Counted from the stretch's first letter, positions 8,482 through 17,452 are shown. The stretch is 64,000 bases of DNA from Butyrivibrio sp. XPD2002 (GCF_000423945.1 NZ_AUIY01000004.1:1-64000); one strand, 5' to 3'. Translations and numbers: made by a program. Notes: generated by a model not told the origin, from the letters alone.

Positions 8482-9513
8482 ATGGCGCTTTTTTCAGACA
8501 TAATAGAGCAGAATCAGATAAAGGAGCATATGCAGAATGCTCTAAGGACAGATAAGATATCCCACGCATACATAATATCGGGGGATACGGGCAGCGGCAA
8601 AAAGATGATCGCAAATATCTTTGCTCAGGCGATTCTGTGTGAGGATAAGAAGGAAATAGACGGCTATATCGAGCCCTGCGGGGAGTGTCATTCCTGTAAG
8701 CAGGCGCTGGCGGGCACACATCCGGACATCCGCGTCGTGATGCATGAAAAGCCGACCTCAATAGGTGTGGATGAGATAAGGACGCAGGTTTGCGATGATG
8801 TTTATATTAAGCCCTATTCGGATCATAAGATCTATATAATTCCGGACGGCGAGCTAATGACAGCTCAGGCGCAGAATGCTCTTCTTAAGACTCTTGAGGA
8901 GCCTCCTGCTTACACTACGATCATTATTCTGACTTCAAATATAGACGCATTTCTTCAAACCATACTCAGTAGATGTATAGTCTTTCCGATAAAATCAGTC
9001 AGGGACGATCTCATACAGAAATATCTCATGGAAAAAAGAAAAATTGTGGATTACAAGGCAAGGCTGGCGGTTTCCTTTGCACAGGGAAATGTCGGCAAGG
9101 CTATCCTTTTGACTGAAAATGAGAACTTTGAGAAGTTAAAGAACGGCGCCATAGATCTGATGGACAGACTTCCGAGAACTCAGGCGGGAGATCTGGCAGA
9201 AAGGCTTCTGGCCCTTCTTACACCTGAGGATTCATCGGATAAAAAGCCCGATGTGATAATGACAAATGACTTTCTGGATGTACTGCTGTTTTACGTCAGG
9301 GATCTTCTTGTCTACAAGGCGGAGAAGAGCGCGGATCACTTGATTTTCGCGGATAAACTGTCGTATATTAGTAGTGTTACGGATAAGTGTTCCTATAAGG
9401 AAATTGATAATATTTTAAATGCAATCGAGAGGGCGAGAACAAGGATTCGTGCCAACGTAAACAGCATGATGACTCTCGAGATGCTGATGCTTGATATAAA
9501 GGAGAATTTATAA
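8482..9513 (+). CDS. holB: DNA polymerase III, delta' subunit
   Basis: A 343-residue clamp-loader AAA+ subunit that helps open and load the beta clamp at the replication fork. Visible are a P-loop GDTGSGKK near residues 32-39, the zinc module CGECHSCKQALAGTHPD, sensor region LLKTLEEPPAY, and the SRC motif in ILSRCIVFP that contacts ATP of a neighbouring subunit. The C-terminal collar domain shows low conservation, as is normal. GGGGAGG lies upstream. It is followed after 3 nt by ricT, the standard order in Firmicutes. Confidence 0.95.
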   Translation: MALFSDIIEQNQIKEHMQNALRTDKISHAYIISGDTGSGKKMIANIFAQAILCEDKKEIDGYIEPCGECHSCKQALAGTHPDIRVVMHEKPTSIGVDEIRTQVCDDVYIKPYSDHKIYIIPDGELMTAQAQNALLKTLEEPPAYTTIIILTSNIDAFLQTILSRCIVFPIKSVRDDLIQKYLMEKRKIVDYKARLAVSFAQGNVGKAILLTENENFEKLKNGAIDLMDRLPRTQAGDLAERLLALLTPEDSSDKKPDVIMTNDFLDVLLFYVRDLLVYKAEKSADHLIFADKLSYISSVTDKCSYKEIDNILNAIERARTRIRANVNSMMTLEMLMLDIKENL

Positions 9514-9516
9514 TAT

Positions 9517-10860
9517 ATGACCAGAGTTATCGGCGTAAGATTCAGAACGGCCGGCAAGATCTACTATTTTGATCCGGGTAACTTTGATATAAAAAAGGGT
9601 GACCATGTAATTGTTGAGACAGCCAGAGGTGTTGAGTACGGCACAGTACTTTCAGATCCCAAGGATGTTGAGGATGAGGAAGTTACAAAGCCCCTTAAGT
9701 CAGTGCTTCGCATGGCCAATGATAAGGACAACGAGCAGGAAAAGAACAACAGAGTCAGAGAGAAGGAAGCCTTCAGGATCTGTAAGGAGAAGATAATCAA
9801 GCATGGTCTTGAGATGAAGCTTATAGATGCTGAGTATACCTTTGACAACAACAAGGTTCTGTTCTATTTCACTGCTGATGGAAGAATTGACTTCAGAGAC
9901 CTTGTTAAGGATCTGGCATCTGAGTTTAAGACAAGAATCGAGCTCAGACAGATCGGTGTAAGAGATGAGACCAAGATAATCGGTGGCTATGGAATATGCG
10001 GAAGACCGCTTTGCTGCCATTCTTATCTTTCAGACTTTATACCTGTTTCCATAAAAATGGCTAAGGAGCAGAATCTGTCACTTAATCCCACCAAGATTTC
10101 AGGTGTGTGTGGAAGACTTATGTGCTGCCTCAAAAACGAAGAGGATGTATATGAAGAGCTTAACCGCAAGATGCCCGGAATCGGTGATATCGTTAAGACA
10201 GAGGATGATCTTGAGGGCGAGGTAGCAAGTGTAAATATTCTTAGACAGACTGTTCGAATCCTTGTTGATGTTGATGATGAGAAGGAAGTTCATGAGGTAA
10301 ATGTGGACGATCTTACTCTTGTAAGGAAAAAGCAGAAACATAAGCAGAACGGTCCTAAGGAGAAGGATGCTGACGAAGAGGCTGCAAAGGCTTTGGAGCA
10401 GCAGGACAGAGATATTAATACCTCTGAGAAGCCTCAGAAGAACAAGAATCAGAACAGAGATAATCAGGACAGAAATAAGAATCAGGAAAACAAGGGCCAG
10501 GATAACAACAGAGGCCAGGACAATAACAAGAACCAGGGAAATAATAAATCCCAGGATAACAACAAGAATCAGAACAACAATAAGCCTCAGGAAAACAAGG
10601 CTCAGGAAAATAAGACCCAAGATAACAATAAGAACCAGGACAATCGTGATAAGTCCCAGGATCATGGCCAGAATGACGGTCCAAACGGACCTCAGCAGAA
10701 GGGCCATAAGAACTTCGATAAGAAGAATAACAACAGACGCAGGAATTTTAATAATAAGAAGAACCACAATAACCGTGGTCAGAATTCCGGAAACCAGGAT
10801 AACAAGGGACAGGACAACAGAAACCGAAATCGCGGTGAGGAATCGGATGCAAAGAACTGA
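9517..10860 (+). CDS. ricT: RicT / YaaT (PSP1 domain) with a long Q/N/K-rich tail
   Basis: Residues 1-280 are a PSP1-domain protein of the RicT (YaaT) family. In Bacillus, RicT with RicA and RicF forms an iron-sulfur complex that directs RNase Y mRNA processing. The cysteine pairs that hold the clusters are present (GICGRPLCCH and GVCGRLMCCL). From about residue 287 to 447 the protein is a low-complexity tail dominated by Asn, Gln, Lys and Asp with repeated NKNQ and QDN units; this tail is absent from Bacillus RicT. The DNA of the tail is correspondingly A-rich and repetitive. Its 3' end overlaps trmN6 by 14 nt. Confidence 0.93.
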   Translation: MTRVIGVRFRTAGKIYYFDPGNFDIKKGDHVIVETARGVEYGTVLSDPKDVEDEEVTKPLKSVLRMANDKDNEQEKNNRVREKEAFRICKEKIIKHGLEMKLIDAEYTFDNNKVLFYFTADGRIDFRDLVKDLASEFKTRIELRQIGVRDETKIIGGYGICGRPLCCHSYLSDFIPVSIKMAKEQNLSLNPTKISGVCGRLMCCLKNEEDVYEELNRKMPGIGDIVKTEDDLEGEVASVNILRQTVRILVDVDDEKEVHEVNVDDLTLVRKKQKHKQNGPKEKDADEEAAKALEQQDRDINTSEKPQKNKNQNRDNQDRNKNQENKGQDNNRGQDNNKNQGNNKSQDNNKNQNNNKPQENKAQENKTQDNNKNQDNRDKSQDHGQNDGPNGPQQKGHKNFDKKNNNRRRNFNNKKNHNNRGQNSGNQDNKGQDNRNRNRGEESDAKN

Positions 10861-11602
10861 GGACAAAGATAAGCTCCTTAAGGAAGGAGAAAGACTGGAT
10901 GATCTTCAGCGAAATGGACTGATGATCATTCAGGATCCCGAGAGGTTCTGCTTTGGAATGGATGCGGTTCTGCTATCAGGATTTGCCACAGCGGCAGCAG
11001 GCGATAAGGTTCTTGACCTGGGAACAGGTACGGGAATCATTCCGATTCTAATGTCTGCAAAGACAAATGCGGAGCATTTCGTAGGACTTGAAATACAAAA
11101 AGACAGTGCGGATATGGCTATGCGAAGCGTCATGTACAATGACTTAACTGAGCGCGTGAGTATAGTAAACGGAGATATAAAAGAGGCGGAGAAATTATTT
11201 GAACCTGCCTCTTTTGACGTTGTAACAACAAATCCGCCGTATATGATAAAGGGGCACGGTCTGACTAATCCTGACAGCCCCAAGGCTATAGCAAGACATG
11301 AGGTGCTGTGCGACTTAAACGATGTGCTGAGGGCTGCCAAGATCATGCTTCATCCCGGCGGAAAGTTTTTTATGGTGCACAGACCCTTCAGACTTGCCGA
11401 GATATTTGACTGTATGCGCAAGAACAGGATAGAGCCCAAGCGCATCAGACTGATACATCCGTATCTTGATAAGGAACCCGGCATGGTTCTGATAGAGGGT
11501 GCAAGGGATGGAAAGCCAAGGCTTGCTATAGAACCACCGCTGATTATTTATGAAAAGCCCGGAGAATACAGCCGGGAAATGAAGGAGAATTATGGCTTCT
11601 AA
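10847..11602 (+). CDS. trmN6: tRNA1(Val) A37 N6-methyltransferase family protein (YabB/TrmN6)
   Basis: A 251-residue SAM-dependent methyltransferase. Motif I is VLDLGTGTGIIP and the catalytic adenine-N6 motif is NPPY in TTNPPYMIKG. The family methylates A37 of tRNA-Val in E. coli. The start is placed at ATG 10847 (GTGAGG upstream) inside the end of ricT; an open frame extends about 480 nt further upstream, but that part is only the out-of-frame ricT tail, rich in Arg/Thr/Ile. It overlaps rsmI by 11 nt, so ricT-trmN6-rsmI look translationally coupled. Confidence 0.92.
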   Translation: MQRTEDKDKLLKEGERLDDLQRNGLMIIQDPERFCFGMDAVLLSGFATAAAGDKVLDLGTGTGIIPILMSAKTNAEHFVGLEIQKDSADMAMRSVMYNDLTERVSIVNGDIKEAEKLFEPASFDVVTTNPPYMIKGHGLTNPDSPKAIARHEVLCDLNDVLRAAKIMLHPGGKFFMVHRPFRLAEIFDCMRKNRIEPKRIRLIHPYLDKEPGMVLIEGARDGKPRLAIEPPLIIYEKPGEYSREMKENYGF

Positions 11603-12458
11603 CACACAGGGTATGCTGTATTTATGCGCAACTCCCATAGGAAACCTTAGTGACATAACCGCAAGGGTCTTAGAGACTCTTGAAAAGGTGGACTTAATCG
11701 CTGCTGAGGACACGAGGAACAGCATCAAGCTTTTAAACCATTTCGATATACATACTGAAATGACAAGCTACCACGAGTACAACAAGGTGGAGAAGGCTGA
11801 GTACCTCATAAGGCTTATGCAGGAAGGAAAGGATATAGCACTTATCACGGATGCAGGGACTCCTGCTATCTCTGATCCCGGAGAGGTTCTTGTAAGAATG
11901 TGCCATGAAGCGGGAATTACCGTGACATCACTTCCGGGACCTGCTGCATGTATTACAGCGCTTACACTTTCAGGGCTTAATACCAGAAGGTTTGTGTTCG
12001 AGGGATTTTTACCGGGACAGGATGATAAAAAGGAAAGACGCCGAATCCTGGAGCAGCTTCAAAATGAGCACAGAACCATCATAATGTATGAGGCACCTCA
12101 TCACCTTAAGGCAACTTTAAAGGATTTAAAGGAAGCTCTGGGTGACAGGAAGATTTCAATATGCAGAGAGCTCACCAAGAGATTCGAAGAGGTGATGCCT
12201 ACAACAATAGATGGGGCGATAGCATATTACGAGGAAAATGAACCCAGAGGAGAATATGTCCTTGTAATAGAGGGAGTAAGCCTGGAGGAGCTGAACAGAC
12301 AGAAGCAGGAGGAGTGGACAAAGATGAGCCTTGAGGACCACATGGCCTACTATGAAAATAGCGGCATGAGTCACAAGGATGCCATGAAACAGGTTGCTTC
12401 TGACAGAGGAGTTGGAAAAAGGGAGATTTATCAGGCACTTTTGGATAAATCCAAATAA
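11592..12458 (+). CDS. rsmI: 16S rRNA (cytidine-1402-2'-O)-methyltransferase
   Basis: A 288-residue tetrapyrrole-methylase-fold enzyme that 2'-O-methylates C1402 in the decoding centre of 16S rRNA. Family motifs are clear: LYLCATPIGNLSDIT at the N-terminus, AAEDTR, the SAM-binding DAGTPAISDPG, and FVFEGFLP. A short HTH-like region at the C-terminus (SGMSHKDAMKQVASDRG) matches the RsmI tail. GGAGAAT lies before ATG 11592. It is located where rsmI occurs in Bacillus and many Clostridia. Confidence 0.96.
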   Translation: MASNTQGMLYLCATPIGNLSDITARVLETLEKVDLIAAEDTRNSIKLLNHFDIHTEMTSYHEYNKVEKAEYLIRLMQEGKDIALITDAGTPAISDPGEVLVRMCHEAGITVTSLPGPAACITALTLSGLNTRRFVFEGFLPGQDDKKERRRILEQLQNEHRTIIMYEAPHHLKATLKDLKEALGDRKISICRELTKRFEEVMPTTIDGAIAYYEENEPRGEYVLVIEGVSLEELNRQKQEEWTKMSLEDHMAYYENSGMSHKDAMKQVASDRGVGKREIYQALLDKSK

Positions 12459-12481
12459 CGCATTTGGGGAGTAATTATTTT

Positions 12482-12922
12482 ATGTTAGATAAAACCATAA
12501 TGGTTTTTGCGATCGTTGCAGGGGTAGTTCTTTTTGTTCTGCTTGGGCTACTTATTATAGTAAGAATTCGAAGACAGAGGCCACTTCCTATGGATGAACT
12601 GGAGGGCCATGACTTTGAATACTACTGCGCTGACCTTTTAAGGGAGCATGGATTTCTGGATGTTGAAGTGACCAAGGGAAGCGGGGATTTCGGAGCGGAC
12701 ATCCTTGCTGAAAAGGATGGAGTAAGCTATGCGATCCAGTGCAAATGCTACGATAAGCCTATTGGAGTGAAGGCAGTCCAGGAGGTTTACGCAGGAAGAG
12801 ATTACTACGACTGCATGATAGGCGTTGTTATGACTAATCAGTACTTTACGGCACCTGCTGTAGAGCTTGCCAGGAAGCTAAAGATAATGCTTTGGGACAG
12901 GGGATATATAGATAGTATGTAA
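12482..12922 (+). CDS. Membrane-anchored Mrr-type restriction endonuclease-like protein
   Basis: A 146-residue protein with one N-terminal transmembrane helix (about residues 5-27) and a cytoplasmic Mrr_cat PD-(D/E)xK domain. Key residues are visible: Glu in DFEYYCADLL, Asp in GSGDFGADIL, and QCK in YAIQCKCY. Mrr-type domains cut modified DNA in E. coli; short membrane-anchored forms are common in Firmicutes with no known target. ATG 12482 is chosen because GGGGAG (12466-12471) is 10 nt upstream; an alternative TTG at 12464 would overlap that site. It is the last gene of the housekeeping block and is followed by a strong terminator. Confidence 0.82.
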   Translation: MLDKTIMVFAIVAGVVLFVLLGLLIIVRIRRQRPLPMDELEGHDFEYYCADLLREHGFLDVEVTKGSGDFGADILAEKDGVSYAIQCKCYDKPIGVKAVQEVYAGRDYYDCMIGVVMTNQYFTAPAVELARKLKIMLWDRGYIDSM

Positions 12923-12925
12923 ATA

Positions 12926-12957
12926 AAAGAGCCACCGGAAAACCGGCGGCTCTTTTT
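12926..12957 (+). terminator. Rho-independent terminator of the yaaO-rsmI block
   Basis: AAAAGAGCCACCGG and CCGGCGGCTCTTTTT form a long GC-rich stem with an AAAA loop and one mismatch, 3 nt after the stop codon. Confidence 0.93.
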
Positions 12958-13020
12958 CGATCTATTCATAGTTACAAATCCGACAATTAAGGTTTTATTT
13001 TCTTAATTACCCAATAAGTA

Positions 13021-13578
13021 TTACCAGCCAAGGCAAGCCTTGTATGTCTCTTCTGTGCCAGCTGCAAGATTGCCGCCCTGGAAGAGATAGATGTGGTTAT
13101 CAGATGCATTCAGATTAAGAGCAATCTGTCTGTCGTTAACTCTCTCAACAGCAATAGTATTGAACTTCTCACCATGCATTGAAACAGCAGTAAGGTTAGC
13201 AGGCATATCGAAACCATCCTTAACATGTAAAACTACTCTGCCGCCTGAAACAAGGGGCGGAAGCTTAACGCCAAAAGCACAAACGATTGTTGCACCATGT
13301 GTTGCAGCAATTGACTGAGCTGTGCGTGTATAACGAGGATTTACATGGAAGAGATCTGCTGTCATTCCTGACTCTGTCTGGCCGTCAAGAGTGAAATCAC
13401 CAACACCTGAAGAAACAGGAATAAAATCATTGGTTTCAAGCCAGAGTCCACTAAGAACTGCGTTGTTAGTATACTCTCCGGGTAAAAATCTGCCGGGTGT
13501 CATCGGAGCTGCGCATACAGAAATAGACATAGCGCAAACCATAACTGCTGCTAAAGCGAAAGAAACAATTTTCTTCAT
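13021..13578 (-). CDS. Secreted protein of unknown function
   Basis: A 185-residue protein with a classical signal peptide: MKK, a hydrophobic core SFALAAVMVCAMSISV, then a likely cleavage after CAA. The mature part is about 160 residues with alternating hydrophobic patterns suggesting a beta-rich fold, and ends in KACLGW. It has two mature cysteines (ATIVCAFG and KACLGW). I do not recognise the family. GGAGGGA lies upstream on the minus strand. It is a single gene between the terminator of the preceding operon and the divergent araR promoter region. Confidence 0.75.
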   Translation of the reverse strand: MKKIVSFALAAVMVCAMSISVCAAPMTPGRFLPGEYTNNAVLSGLWLETNDFIPVSSGVGDFTLDGQTESGMTADLFHVNPRYTRTAQSIAATHGATIVCAFGVKLPPLVSGGRVVLHVKDGFDMPANLTAVSMHGEKFNTIAVERVNDRQIALNLNASDNHIYLFQGGNLAAGTEETYKACLGW

Positions 13579-13757
13579 TCGAAGTCCCTCCTTAAATACG
13601 ATTAAGTTTCGGATGTAACTACGTTACTGCCATACATCATAGCCTATAGTCATAAATTGGCTATTTATTATGTATTAATTTTTTCTAAAATAGGGAGGCT
13701 CAAAAACGGAACCGCATGGGGACTAGTGTAAAGAGCTTTTTGTTTTTATAGGTAAAC

Positions 13758-13798
13758 TTGTATATATACAACTTGAAAAACTTGTACAAAATTACAAG
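13758..13798 (+). promoter_or_regulatory. Probable AraR operators upstream of araR
   Basis: TTGTATATATACAA (13758-13771) is a perfect palindrome, and CTTGTACAAAATTACAAG (13781-13798) is an inverted repeat sharing the TTGTA...TACAA half sites. Both resemble the Bacillus AraR box core TTGTACGTACAA, though the spacing between half sites differs. They lie just upstream of the araR -35 box, which would suit autoregulation or control of the divergent side. Confidence 0.5.
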
Positions 13799-13808
13799 AC
13801 AAAATGTA

Positions 13809-13837
13809 TTGACCTGATCATTCTCTCTAGTTATGAT
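13809..13837 (+). promoter_or_regulatory. Promoter of the araR-arabinose operon
   Basis: TTGACC (13809-13814), a 17-nt spacer and TATGAT (13832-13837) form a good housekeeping promoter 38 nt upstream of the araR start codon. Confidence 0.65.
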
Positions 13838-13845
13838 TTTTAGGT

Positions 13846-13860
13846 AATCACTTAGTGATT
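13846..13860 (+). promoter_or_regulatory. Palindrome at the araR transcription start
   Basis: AATCACTTAGTGATT is an inverted repeat with 7-nt arms and one central base. It starts 8 nt past the -10 box and ends just before the ribosome-binding site GGAGGGG. It could be an operator or an RNA hairpin masking the start. Confidence 0.45.
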
Positions 13861-13874
13861 TCCGGAGGGGAAAC

Positions 13875-14972
13875 GTGGCGAAATATCAAGAGGTCATCGA
13901 CTGGATACAAAAGCAGGTGAGCAGTGGTGCACTGGCTCCCGGAAGTAAGATACCGTCGGAAAATGATCTATGTGTACAATTTAATATAAGCAGACAAACG
14001 GTGAGACACGCAATAGGGATACTTGTACAGGAGGGAATCCTTACTGCCGAGCGGGGAAGCGGAACCTACGTCACCGACGAGAGGGTGCAGACCGGAGAGC
14101 GAAGCAGGATAGCTGTAATTACAACTTATGTTGACAGTTATATCTTTCCTAAGACAATACAAGGGATTGAGAGTAAGCTAAGGGAGCTTGGATATACAGT
14201 ACAACTTTTCTTTACAAACAATTCATCTGTGAGGGAAAGGGAGATCCTGTCGGAGATAATTGAAAAGGACGAAGTGGCGGGAATAATCTTAGAGCCCACA
14301 AGAAGTGCTCTTCCAAATCCCAACACGGATCTTTTGTCTAAGATAACAGCCATGAAGATACCCATTCTTTTCATGAACAGCTATTATCCCGAGATGACGA
14401 GAACATCTTCGGGGGAAGACGGAGGAAGTGGTATTCCACATGTGTCCATGAATGATAAGAAGAGTGCTTACAAGGCGGTGAAGAGTCTTTTGGATAGTGG
14501 GCACAGAAATATAGGCTGCGTTCTTAAGATGGATGACAGGCAGGGACTGGACAGATACAGCGGATATCAGGAGGCTATCTCTGAGAAGGGGTTGGCGCCG
14601 GAGGATTCAAGGATCACCTGGCTTGATACCGAGGACTTAAAGAGCCAGGAGCATATCAAGGACAAGATTCGCGACAGGCTTTCTGATTGCACGGCGGTCT
14701 TTTGCTATAACGATGAAGTGGCGGCGCTGGTAATGCAGATTCTAAAGGAGGACGGAAGGAAGGTTCCGGCTGACATTTCACTTGTCAGCATGGATGATTC
14801 GGACCTTGCCAAGCTCACAAGGCCTCCGATAGATTCCATACCGCATCCAAAGGAAAAGCTTGGAGAGCGGGCTGCTGAAAATCTGGTGAGACTTATACAC
14901 CACCCGGGATTTTCAGCCACTTATGAATTTGAGGAAGATATTACAAAAAGAGGATCGGTTAAAGAGATTTAG
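13875..14972 (+). CDS. araR: Arabinose-type transcriptional repressor (GntR HTH + LacI-type sensor)
   Basis: A 365-residue regulator with a GntR winged helix at residues 1-70 (SENDLCVQFNISRQTVRHAI) fused to a LacI/periplasmic-binding-type ligand domain (about 75-365). This hybrid layout and length are typical of AraR, which releases DNA when L-arabinose binds. The GTG start at 13875 is supported by GGAGGGG 5 nt upstream. The next genes encode an FGGY kinase and L-ribulose-5-phosphate 4-epimerase, which supports the arabinose assignment. It probably represses its own operon through the palindromes upstream. Confidence 0.88.
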   Translation: MAKYQEVIDWIQKQVSSGALAPGSKIPSENDLCVQFNISRQTVRHAIGILVQEGILTAERGSGTYVTDERVQTGERSRIAVITTYVDSYIFPKTIQGIESKLRELGYTVQLFFTNNSSVREREILSEIIEKDEVAGIILEPTRSALPNPNTDLLSKITAMKIPILFMNSYYPEMTRTSSGEDGGSGIPHVSMNDKKSAYKAVKSLLDSGHRNIGCVLKMDDRQGLDRYSGYQEAISEKGLAPEDSRITWLDTEDLKSQEHIKDKIRDRLSDCTAVFCYNDEVAALVMQILKEDGRKVPADISLVSMDDSDLAKLTRPPIDSIPHPKEKLGERAAENLVRLIHHPGFSATYEFEEDITKRGSVKEI

Positions 14973-15022
14973 AGCCTCTATAAGACAATAAAACAATTTT
15001 TAGCGGGAAAAGGAGAAGAAGT

Positions 15023-16618
15023 ATGGGAAATGCAAAACAGGCTATCGCAGATGGCAAAACACTTTTGGGAATCGAGTTTGGGTCAACAAGAATCAAGGCT
15101 GTTCTTACTGACATGGATAACAATCCTATCGCTCAGGGATCACATAGCTGGGAAAACAGACTTGAGGATGGAGTTTGGACCTACACACTTGATGATATCT
15201 GGGGAGGTCTTCAGGACTGCTATAGCAAGCTGGTAAAGGATGTTGACGAGCAGTATGGAGAGAAGCTTACAAAGGTCGGTGCTATGGGATTTTCAGCAAT
15301 GATGCACGGCTATATGGCTTTTGACAAAGATGACAACCTTCTTGTTCCCTTCAGAACATGGAGAAACACAATAACAGAGAAGGCTTCAGACGAGCTTACA
15401 GAGATTTTTGGATATCACATTCCTCAGAGATGGAGCATCGCTCACCTCTATCAGGCAATGTTAAACGGTGAGGAGCATGTAAAGAACGTGGACTTCTTCA
15501 CAACTCTTGCAGGCTATATTCACTGGCAGCTCACAGGGGAGAAGGTTCTTGGTGTAGGTGATGCATCAGGAATGTTCCCTATTGATTCAGCAACCTGTGA
15601 CTACAATGAAAAGATGGTAGGCCAGTTTGACAAGCTTACAGCCAAAAAGGGCTATTCCTTCAAGCTTCGCGACATCATTCCGAAGTCACTTCCTGCAGGA
15701 GCAGAGGCAGGTAAGCTCACGGCTGAAGGTGCTAAGAAGCTTGATCCTACAGGCGCACTTGAAGCAGGTATTCCGGTTTGTCCTCCTGAGGGAGATGCCG
15801 GCACAGGAATGGTTGCAACAAATTCTGTTGGCGTAAGAACAGGTAACATCTCAGCAGGAACTTCAGTATTTTCAATGGTTGTTCTTGAGCATGATCTTTC
15901 AAAGGCATATCCTGAGCTCGACCTTGTTACAACACCTTCAGGTGAGCAGGTTGCCATGGTTCACTGCAACAACTGTACTTCAGACCTCAACGCTTATGTA
16001 GGACTTTTCAGAGAGTTTGCAAAAGCTGTTGGTGCTGATGTGGATGATGATACACTTTATGGAACTCTTTACAGAAAGGCTATGGAGGGCGATGCAGATT
16101 GCGGAGGACTCCTTGCATATAACTATTTCTCAGGAGAGAGCATCACGGGCTTCAATGAAGGAAGACCGCTGTTCGTAAGAAGACCCGATGCAAAGATGAA
16201 CCTCGCAAACTTCATGAGAACACACCTTTACACAGCACTTGGTGCACTTAAGGTTGGTAACGACATCCTTATGAAGGAAGAAAACGTAAAGGCTGACTTC
16301 TTCTTTGGCCAGGGTGGATTCTTCAAGATCAGAGGCGTTGGTGACAGAGTAATGGCAGCAGCACTTGATACACCCATCAAGCTCATGGAAACAGCAGGTG
16401 AGGGCGGTCCTTGGGGTCAGGCTATTCTTGCAGGCTTCATGCTTAACAAGGAAGACGGTGAGACTCTTGAGCAGTATCTTAACAACAAGGTATTCAAGGA
16501 TGGAAAGGTTGAGACCTGCGAGCCCGTAGCAGAGGATGTTAAGGGATTCGATGAGTTTATGAAGGATTATAATGCGGGACTCGAGATCGAGAGAGCGGCT
16601 GTAGATACACTTAAGTAA
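15023..16618 (+). CDS. FGGY-family sugar kinase, probable L-ribulokinase (AraK type)
   Basis: A 531-residue FGGY carbohydrate kinase. The N-terminal ATPase segment is [15 protein letters not shown]; the second lobe shows [18 protein letters not shown] and SAGTSVFSM. General annotation would call it xylulokinase, but placement between araR and araD argues for L-ribulose as substrate. A ribulokinase that is not orthologous to AraB (AraK) is known from Clostridium acetobutylicum, and this protein is of that general kind; the link to AraK is inference from context. AAAAGGAG lies 9-16 nt before the ATG. No L-arabinose isomerase gene is in the window. Confidence 0.82.
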   Translation: MGNAKQAIADGKTLLGIEFGSTRIKAVLTDMDNNPIAQGSHSWENRLEDGVWTYTLDDIWGGLQDCYSKLVKDVDEQYGEKLTKVGAMGFSAMMHGYMAFDKDDNLLVPFRTWRNTITEKASDELTEIFGYHIPQRWSIAHLYQAMLNGEEHVKNVDFFTTLAGYIHWQLTGEKVLGVGDASGMFPIDSATCDYNEKMVGQFDKLTAKKGYSFKLRDIIPKSLPAGAEAGKLTAEGAKKLDPTGALEAGIPVCPPEGDAGTGMVATNSVGVRTGNISAGTSVFSMVVLEHDLSKAYPELDLVTTPSGEQVAMVHCNNCTSDLNAYVGLFREFAKAVGADVDDDTLYGTLYRKAMEGDADCGGLLAYNYFSGESITGFNEGRPLFVRRPDAKMNLANFMRTHLYTALGALKVGNDILMKEENVKADFFFGQGGFFKIRGVGDRVMAAALDTPIKLMETAGEGGPWGQAILAGFMLNKEDGETLEQYLNNKVFKDGKVETCEPVAEDVKGFDEFMKDYNAGLEIERAAVDTLK

Positions 16619-16620
16619 TA

Positions 16621-16666
16621 GGACCCTCATCCGCCCTTCGGGCACCTTCCCCCAGAGGGGGAAGGC
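16621..16666 (+). repeat. REP-like double-hairpin element
   Basis: Two adjacent perfect hairpins, GCCCTTCGGGC (16633-16643) and CCTTCCCCC-AGA-GGGGGAAGG arms (16645-16665), fill the gap between the ribulokinase and araD. Similar CCTCATCCG...CCTTCCCC...GGGGAAGG elements are dispersed in many gut Clostridia. It lies inside the transcript and could stabilise the upstream mRNA or cause partial termination. Its GC content is far above that of the flanking DNA. Confidence 0.75.
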
Positions 16667-16690
16667 AAGAGGAAAAGAAAGGAATATAAC

Positions 16691-17389
16691 ATGTTAGAAG
16701 AACTTAAAAAGAAGGTCTACGAAGCAAACATTCTGCTTCCCAAGTATGGCCTTGTTACCTTTACCTGGGGTAATGTCAGTGAGATTGACAGGGAATCAGG
16801 ACTTTTCGTAATTAAGCCGAGCGGAGTTGACTATGAGACAATGACACCCGATGACATGGTTGTCATGGATCTTAACGGTAAAAAGGTGGAGGGAAAGCTT
16901 AATCCTTCATCAGATACACCCACACATGTGGAGCTTTACAAGGCATTCAAGGATATAGGTGGTGTTGTTCATACACACTCATCCTATGCAACAAGCTGGG
17001 CTCAGGCAGGAAGATCAATCCCTTGCTATGGCACAACACATGCAGACTATTTCTATGGAGAGATTCCCTGCGTAAGATGCCTTACTAAGGATGAGATTGA
17101 GGATGCTTACGAGGAAAACACAGGACATCTTATCGTGAATGAGTTCAATGCAATGGGCAAGGATCCGGTTGCAGTACCCGCTGTTCTTTGTAAGAACCAC
17201 GGAGTATTCTCATGGGGTAAGGATGCTCACGAAGCAGTTCACAATGCAGTAGTTACAGAGGAAGTAGCAAAAATGGCATATAGATGTGAGGTTATTAATC
17301 CCAGAGTTATGCCTGCTCCTCAGGAACTTCAGGATAAACACTACTACAGAAAACATGGCGCTAATGCTTACTACGGTCAAGCGCATTAA
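16691..17389 (+). CDS. araD: L-ribulose-5-phosphate 4-epimerase
   Basis: A 232-residue class II aldolase/adducin-family enzyme converting L-ribulose 5-phosphate to D-xylulose 5-phosphate. The zinc-binding His pair is in [14 protein letters not shown], and a further His is in [23 protein letters not shown] and the C-terminal [14 protein letters not shown] match AraD. Length is exactly the family norm. AAGAAAGGA precedes ATG 16691. Its product feeds the transketolase encoded immediately downstream. Confidence 0.96.
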   Translation: MLEELKKKVYEANILLPKYGLVTFTWGNVSEIDRESGLFVIKPSGVDYETMTPDDMVVMDLNGKKVEGKLNPSSDTPTHVELYKAFKDIGGVVHTHSSYATSWAQAGRSIPCYGTTHADYFYGEIPCVRCLTKDEIEDAYEENTGHLIVNEFNAMGKDPVAVPAVLCKNHGVFSWGKDAHEAVHNAVVTEEVAKMAYRCEVINPRVMPAPQELQDKHYYRKHGANAYYGQAH

Positions 17390-17452
17390 CAATTTTTAAG
17401 AAAAAGAGCGCAAAAAAACGATAGTCGGATATTGCGATTTGTGTTAAATTGA

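Noticed and set aside
10367-10846. N-terminal extension of the TrmN6 frame, rich in Arg, Thr and Ile
   Set aside because: It is the shifted frame of the ricT tail; the SAM-methyltransferase family starts near MQRTEDK, where a ribosome-binding site is found.
10099-10866. Long minus-strand ORF of 255 codons, very rich in Val, Ile and Leu
   Set aside because: It is the antisense of the A-rich ricT tail; composition is an artefact and no ribosome-binding site precedes it.
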